From NCBI RefSeq assembly GCF_900129795.1, contig NZ_FQWW01000004.1:1-64000 (forward strand): a stretch of 64,000 nt of DNA, given 5' to 3'. This DNA comes from Flavobacterium sp. CF108. Its GTDB lineage: Bacteria > Bacteroidota > Bacteroidia > Flavobacteriales > Flavobacteriaceae. The notes under the pieces were generated by a model. It saw only the letters and a list, made by a program, of their open reading frames with translations. It was not told the origin of the DNA and made no database searches. Below, in pieces: positions 60,247-64,000 of this stretch. Every line of letters starts with the position of its first letter. The stretch's first letter is position 1. Position numbers and translations under genes: made by a program.

Positions 60247-60678
60247 ATGTCATTTTCAGATTTATTCGATAGCGAATTCAAACAAAGAAACAAAGGTCAT
60301 TTTTCAGCTATTGTTCGTGTAGCATTAGCAGACGGAATAGTTCACCCTGAAGAAAAAAGTTTCTTGGATAAATTAGCTTCGCGTTTAGAAATTTCAGAAT
60401 CAGAATACGAAGAAATTTTAAACGATCCTTTAAAATATCCAATCAACCCTCCTTATTTACACGTACAACGTTTAGAGCGTTTATACGATTTAACGAGGAT
60501 GGTACACGTTGATCACCATTTAGAAGATCAACAAGAAGTAATGCTAAGAAAATTAGGAATTGCTTTAGGTTTTACACCAAGTAACGTAAATTATATTATT
60601 GCAAAAGCATTGTCTTTAGTTGATAAAAAAGTAGATGCTGATACTTTTGTATACGAAATGCAGCACATGCATAAATAG
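60247..60678 (+). CDS. TerB-family protein
   Basis: 143 residues from the ATG at 60247 (MSFSDLFDSEFKQRN). Helical, with VALADGIVHPEEKSFLDKLA, the acidic DxxxHPEE-type TerB/DjlA metal-binding segment, repeated as VHVDHHLEDQQEVMLRKLG. TerB-like folds are known from tellurite resistance and phage-defence contexts, but Bacteroidetes have many such house-keeping members and no other ter gene is near. Confidence 0.82.
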   Translation: MSFSDLFDSEFKQRNKGHFSAIVRVALADGIVHPEEKSFLDKLASRLEISESEYEEILNDPLKYPINPPYLHVQRLERLYDLTRMVHVDHHLEDQQEVMLRKLGIALGFTPSNVNYIIAKALSLVDKKVDADTFVYEMQHMHK

Positions 60679-60864
60679 TATTTAGTTTGTAGTTTTCAGT
60701 CTCCGTTTACAGTTTGTACTGAAATTTCATGCTTACATCAAATTATAAACCCGACAGATTTTTAAAATCTGTCGGGTTTGCTTTTTTAGCTAAAAGCATA
60801 CCTGTAATGCAAATTGGTTTTGCTTAATTTCGAAATGATTAATGTTATATATTTCTTCATTCAA

Positions 60865-60961
60865 CTGGACTGAAGTCCAGCCCTACAATATAATTTGTTC
60901 CTTTGGAACTTTAAAAGAGCCTTTGGCTCGATCCATATTGTAGGGCCGGACTTTAGTCCGG
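60865..60961. repeat. REPIN unit 1
   Basis: Left REP 60865-60886 (CTGGACTGAAGTCCAG then CCCTAC) and right REP 60940-60961 (GTAGGG then CCGGACTTTAGTCCGG) face each other across 53 nt. Both have a GTAG tetranucleotide at the hairpin foot, as REPs mobilised by RAYT transposases do. Confidence 0.75.
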
Positions 60962-61111
60962 TTTGACATGTGAGAATGTGAAAAAATTTAAACCCGACAG
61001 GTTTTAAAAAATCTGTCGGGTTTTGTTTTTTTTTAGCTAAAAGCATACCTGTAATGCAAATTGGTTTTGTTTAATTTCGAAATGATGAATGTTATACATT
61101 TCTTCATTCAA

Positions 61112-61208
61112 CTGGACTAAAGTCCAGCCCTACAATATAATTTGTTCCTTTGGAACTTTAAAAGAGCCTTTGGCTCGATCCATATTGTAGGGCCGGACTT
61201 TAGTCCGG
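61112..61208. repeat. REPIN unit 2
   Basis: Left REP 61112-61133, here with CTGGACTAAAGTCCAG, and right REP 61187-61208. The only change in the left REP relative to units 1 and 3 is in the loop (TGAA to TAAA). Confidence 0.75.
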
Positions 61209-61357
61209 TTTGACATGTGAGAATGCGAAAAAATTTAAACCCGACAGGTTTTAAAAAATCTGTCGGGTTTTGTTTTTTTTAGCTAAAAGCATACCTGTAA
61301 TGCAAATTGGTTTTGCTTAATTTCGAAATGATTAATGTTATACATTTCTTCATTCAA

Positions 61358-61454
61358 CTGGACTGAAGTCCAGCCCTACAATATAATTTGTTCCTTTGGA
61401 ACTTTAAAAGAGCCTTTGGCTCGATCCATATTGTAGGGCCGGACTTTAGTCCGG
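61358..61454. repeat. REPIN unit 3
   Basis: Left REP 61358-61379 and right REP 61433-61454, both identical in sequence to unit 1. Confidence 0.75.
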
Positions 61455-61482
61455 TTTGACATGTGAGAATGTGAAAAAATTT

Positions 61483-61516
61483 AAACCCGACAGGTTTTTA
61501 AAACCTGTCGGGTTTG
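61483..61516 (-). terminator. CCCGACAG-type terminator of fbp
   Basis: Perfect arms AAACCCGACAGGTTTT and AAAACCTGTCGGGTTT, 34 nt past the fbp stop. Three further copies lie downstream in the tandem units. Confidence 0.82.
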
Positions 61517-61550
61517 CTTTATCTGAAAACTGCGACTATAAACTGAATAC

Positions 61551-62558
61551 TTACTCAGCAGTCGCCATAAACTCCTCCGCTTTTTCTACCATATTATAGC
61601 TTCCACAGAAAAACGGAACTCTTTGGTGCAGTTCTGTCGGCTGGATTTCCATAATTCTTCCAAAACCGTCTGTTGCTTTCCCTCCGGCTTGTTCAGCCAA
61701 AAATGCCATTGGGTTACATTCATATAATAAACGTAATTTTCCTTTTGGTGCTTTTGAACTTGTTGGATAAAGGTAAATTCCGCCTTTAATCATATTTCGA
61801 TGAAAATCGGCCACTAAACTTCCTATATATCTTGAAGTATAAGGTCGGTCTTCTTCTTCACGCTGACAATATTTGATGTAGTTTTTTACTCCCTGCGGAA
61901 AATGGATATAGTTTCCTTCGTTTACGGAATAGATACTTCCGTCTTTTGGAAATTTCATATTAGGATGCGAAAGGTAAAATGTACCAATTGCAGGATTTAA
62001 TGTGAATCCGTTTACGCCATAACCAGTTGTATAAACCAGCATTGTCGAAGTTCCGTAAATTACATAACCTGCCGCAACCTGATTAATTCCCGGCTGTAAA
62101 AAATCTTCGATTGTTACCGGAGTTCCTATTGGTGTAATTCTTCTAAAAACAGAAAAAATAGTTCCTACCGAAACATTCACATCAATGTTTGAAGATCCGT
62201 CAAGCGGATCCATTAAGATCACGTACTTATTATTATGACTGTTGTCGCTCCCCTGAACAGTTATAAAATCGTCGTTTTCTTCAGAAGCAATACCACAGAC
62301 AATCTCACGGTTTATTAACGTCTGGATAAATACTTCGTTTGCATAGACATCTAATTTTTGCTGGTCTTCTCCCTGAATATTCTGTTCGCCTGCGGCGCCA
62401 ATAATATCCACCAATCCAGCTTGGTTTACTTTGTGATTGACAACCTTGGCTGCCAAACGAATTGAGTTGATGATCCGGGAAAGCTCTCCCGACGAATACT
62501 GAAATGCTTTTTGGTTCTCAATAATAAACTCTCCCAGTGTTTTATTGCGTTCTTCCAT
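61551..62558 (-). CDS. fbp: Fructose-1,6-bisphosphatase, class 1
   Basis: 335 residues. Gluconeogenic phosphatase. Metal site [20 protein letters not shown] near residue 120; the substrate-loop end [20 protein letters not shown] and [16 protein letters not shown] at the C-terminus are class-1 markers. Normal length. Isolated gene; AT-rich upstream, promoter not clearly recognised. Confidence 0.96.
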   Translation of the reverse strand: MEERNKTLGEFIIENQKAFQYSSGELSRIINSIRLAAKVVNHKVNQAGLVDIIGAAGEQNIQGEDQQKLDVYANEVFIQTLINREIVCGIASEENDDFITVQGSDNSHNNKYVILMDPLDGSSNIDVNVSVGTIFSVFRRITPIGTPVTIEDFLQPGINQVAAGYVIYGTSTMLVYTTGYGVNGFTLNPAIGTFYLSHPNMKFPKDGSIYSVNEGNYIHFPQGVKNYIKYCQREEEDRPYTSRYIGSLVADFHRNMIKGGIYLYPTSSKAPKGKLRLLYECNPMAFLAEQAGGKATDGFGRIMEIQPTELHQRVPFFCGSYNMVEKAEEFMATAE

Positions 62559-62809
62559 TGCTATATCGTTATAGTTTTAATTTTAAGTCACAAATATCGC
62601 TTATTTTGTGAGAATGATTTAAAAATTATTTTGTTAGTTTGCTACTATTGTATATTTGTCTAATTAAAGACAAAAAGAATGCAGTAAATACATTTTTTTT
62701 TTGCTAATATGCAGTTAATAATAAGAATAAATGAATTGCTTCTAAAGAAAGTCTGCTTTGAATAGTTTTAAAATACAAAGCAATTTTATGAGGCACAAAT
62801 AAGTAAATT

Positions 62810-63304
62810 ATGAATATTAGAAAAGGAAATCCTGAGGACATGAAATCGGTTTTGGGGTTAATTCAGGAGCTGGCAATATTCGAAAAAGAACCTGATGCTG
62901 TAGTCATTACAGAGGAAGATTTAGTACGTGACGGATTTGGAGAAAAACCGCTTTTTCAGGTTTTTGTAGCTGAGATTGATTCAAACGAAACTGGAACAGG
63001 AAAAGAAATAGTGGGAATTGCATTGTTTTATTACCGCTACTCGACCTGGAAAGGAAAAACAATACACCTTGAGGATTTAATTGTAAAGGAAAAAATGCGC
63101 GGCACCGGTTTAGGATCTGCACTTTATGCCGAAATAATGAAACAGGGAAAAAGAGATAATGTTAGAAGAGTGGAATGGAATGTTTTAGACTGGAATACTC
63201 CGGCCGTTAATTTTTATAAGAATTCTGGCGCGAGAATTCTTGATGGCTGGCAGGTTGTTCAAATGGATGAAACAGGAATTAATTCGTTCTTAGAAAAATT
63301 ATAA
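62810..63304 (+). CDS. GNAT acetyltransferase, SAT/thialysine-like
   Basis: 164 residues. Acetyl-CoA loop: IVKEKMRGTGLGSALYAEIM; then VEWNVLDWNTPAVNFYKNSGA, characteristic of the spermidine/spermine or thialysine N-acetyltransferase group. Substrate not determinable. It precedes aspartokinase on the same strand but 185 nt and an inverted repeat lie between, so co-transcription is doubtful. Confidence 0.87.
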   Translation: MNIRKGNPEDMKSVLGLIQELAIFEKEPDAVVITEEDLVRDGFGEKPLFQVFVAEIDSNETGTGKEIVGIALFYYRYSTWKGKTIHLEDLIVKEKMRGTGLGSALYAEIMKQGKRDNVRRVEWNVLDWNTPAVNFYKNSGARILDGWQVVQMDETGINSFLEKL

Positions 63305-63310
63305 TTTTTT

Positions 63311-63402
63311 GCCACGAATTTCACGAATTAGCACGAATTAATTAGTGGAAATTTGTGGAATTCGTGGCAAAAAAATCAGTGAAAATCATTTTAATCTGTG
63401 GC
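63311..63402. repeat. CCACGAATT inverted repeat, second copy
   Basis: 63311-63368: GCCACGAATTTCACGAATTA facing GGAAATTTGTGGAATTCGTG then GC. A GCCACAGATT-type right arm (ending 63402) follows. Related to 25179-25253. Confidence 0.65.
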
Positions 63403-63489
63403 AAAAAATAAATCTGCAGCAGAAAAAACATAAAAAAATACCAGATTTCATTCAATCTGAAATCTAAAATTAAAAATCTAAAATTAAAA

Positions 63490-64000
63490 ATGAGAGTATT
63501 TAAATTTGGTGGAGCATCGGTAAAGGATGCCGAAGGAATTAGAAACGTATACGACGTTTTACAAAAAGTGGGTTATGAAGATGTGATTTTGGTCGTTTCG
63601 GCAATGGGGAAAACCACAAATGCTCTTGAAGTTGTAATCAAGAATTATTTTGAGAAATCGGCAGAGTTGAATTCATCTGTACAAGAAATAAAAAAATACC
63701 ACAATCAAATATTATTAGATTTATTTGATGATGAAAAAAATGCTGTATTTGCTGCGGTAAATGAGCAGTTTTCAGAATTAGAATACTTCTTAGCACATAA
63801 TAAATCACCAAACTACAATTTTGTTTACGATCAGGTTGTAAGTTTTGGAGAATTGATTTCTACAAATATTCTAAGTCATTATATGAATTTCAGAGGAATT
63901 CAGACGCAATGGCTTGATGTTCGTAATTTCATTAAAACAAATGCAAATTACAGAGACGCAGAAGTTGACTGGGAAGCTACACAGCAAAACATCAGCAAAA
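63490..64000 (+). CDS. Aspartate kinase, 5' part (cut by the window edge)
   Basis: 170 codons from the ATG at 63490, open to the last base. Opens MRVFKFGGASVKDAEGIRN, the KFGG nucleotide-binding motif of aspartokinases; VVSAMGKTTNAL and FGELISTNIL follow. First step of the Asp family (Lys, Thr, Met). Whether it is the monofunctional form or fused to homoserine dehydrogenase cannot be seen. No Thr/Met/Lys-rich leader peptide with hairpin is evident upstream. Confidence 0.9.
   Translation, partial: MRVFKFGGASVKDAEGIRNVYDVLQKVGYEDVILVVSAMGKTTNALEVVIKNYFEKSAELNSSVQEIKKYHNQILLDLFDDEKNAVFAAVNEQFSELEYFLAHNKSPNYNFVYDQVVSFGELISTNILSHYMNFRGIQTQWLDVRNFIKTNANYRDAEVDWEATQQNISK

Larger units (their letters stand above)
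60747..61516. repeat. Three tandem ~245-bp REPIN-like units plus a final terminator hairpin
   Basis: Units 60747-60989 (243 bp), 60990-61236 (247) and 61237-61482 (246) are almost identical; a last CCCGACAG hairpin is at 61483-61516. Each unit has: a CCCGACAG terminator-type hairpin, an ~80-bp segment with GCATACCTGTAATGC, an inverted REP CTGGACTGAAGTCCAG-CCCTAC, small hairpins GTTCC-TTT-GGAAC and GAGCC-TTT-GGCTC, then GTAGGG-CCGGACTTTAGTCCGG. It fills the whole gap between the TerB-like gene and fbp, and contains no gene. Confidence 0.85.

Noticed and set aside
60861..61046. 61-codon open frame, minus strand, in the tandem array
   Set aside because: It lies wholly in REPIN unit 1 and the start of unit 2; no independent support for coding.
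60747..61516. CRISPR array
   Set aside because: Units are ~245 bp and near identical throughout, with no unique spacers and no cas gene in the window.

Overview
The window is AT-rich chromosomal DNA from a member of the Bacteroidota, almost certainly a Flavobacterium. Three things support this. Promoters have the Bacteroidetes form TTG-N17-21-TAnnTTTG with no Shine-Dalgarno signal. The gene families are typical: tandem ExbD with TonB, DUF3857 proteins, MarC, a YfiT-type DinB protein and a DAHP synthase fused to type II chorismate mutase. The spaces between genes carry many palindromic repeats of the kind common in flavobacteria. I see no prophage, insertion sequence, CRISPR array or tRNA inside the window. 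Two strong tandem promoters at the left edge point out of the window and look like rRNA-operon promoters. An aspartokinase gene is cut by the right edge. || Layout. 1-823: no gene; rRNA-type promoters, a structured repeat and REP-like palindromes. 824-4713: FtsX/LolC-type permease, YkgJ-type Cys-cluster protein, methyltransferase, YfiT-like DinB protein and queE. 4815-10575: a leftward envelope-energisation cluster exbB-exbD-exbD-tonB-small membrane protein-PstS-like lipoprotein-TPR protein. 10956-13885: HerA-like ATPase converging on kynurenine 3-monooxygenase. 14308-20722: acetyltransferase, AraC-type regulator, two serine beta-lactamase-fold hydrolases and NTF2-like or secreted proteins. 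20887-27622: penicillin-acylase-like protein, AsmA-like protein, a 602-residue protein of unknown function and a glycine-zipper lipoprotein. 28185-48625: a long leftward run containing kynU, queA, aroA, a MazG-like gene, four tandem DUF3857/transglutaminase-like genes, dtd, rsgA, an unknown secreted protein, and the aromatic operon pheA-aminotransferase-tyrA-DAHPS/CM. 49031-49944: a HigBA-like toxin-antitoxin pair with a third gene. 50123-53760: nrdA and nrdB. 54098-64000: DUF3109 protein, MarC, a short flavoprotein, S41 protease, dCMP deaminase, HupE-like protein, TerB-like protein, fbp, GNAT and a partial aspartokinase. || How genes work together. The aromatic operon holds the branch enzymes for Phe and Tyr plus the committed DAHP synthase step. 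Directly in front of pheA the sequence encodes a complete transcription attenuator: a Bacteroidetes promoter, a 26-codon leader peptide with six Phe and two Tyr codons, a 10-bp antiterminator pairing, and an intrinsic terminator ending 6 nt before the pheA ATG. This is the most striking finding. aroA, also in the shikimate pathway, lies at the end of the DUF3857 run. KMO and kynureninase are two consecutive steps of tryptophan degradation, about 15 kb apart. queE and queA both serve queuosine synthesis. || Repeats are the second theme. They include three tandem ~245-bp units, each with a pair of inverted GTAG-headed hairpins (REPIN-like), a two-copy structured element whose hairpin shows compensatory base changes, Russian-doll inverted repeats of up to 410 bp, and a recurrent CCCGACAG-type terminator hairpin.
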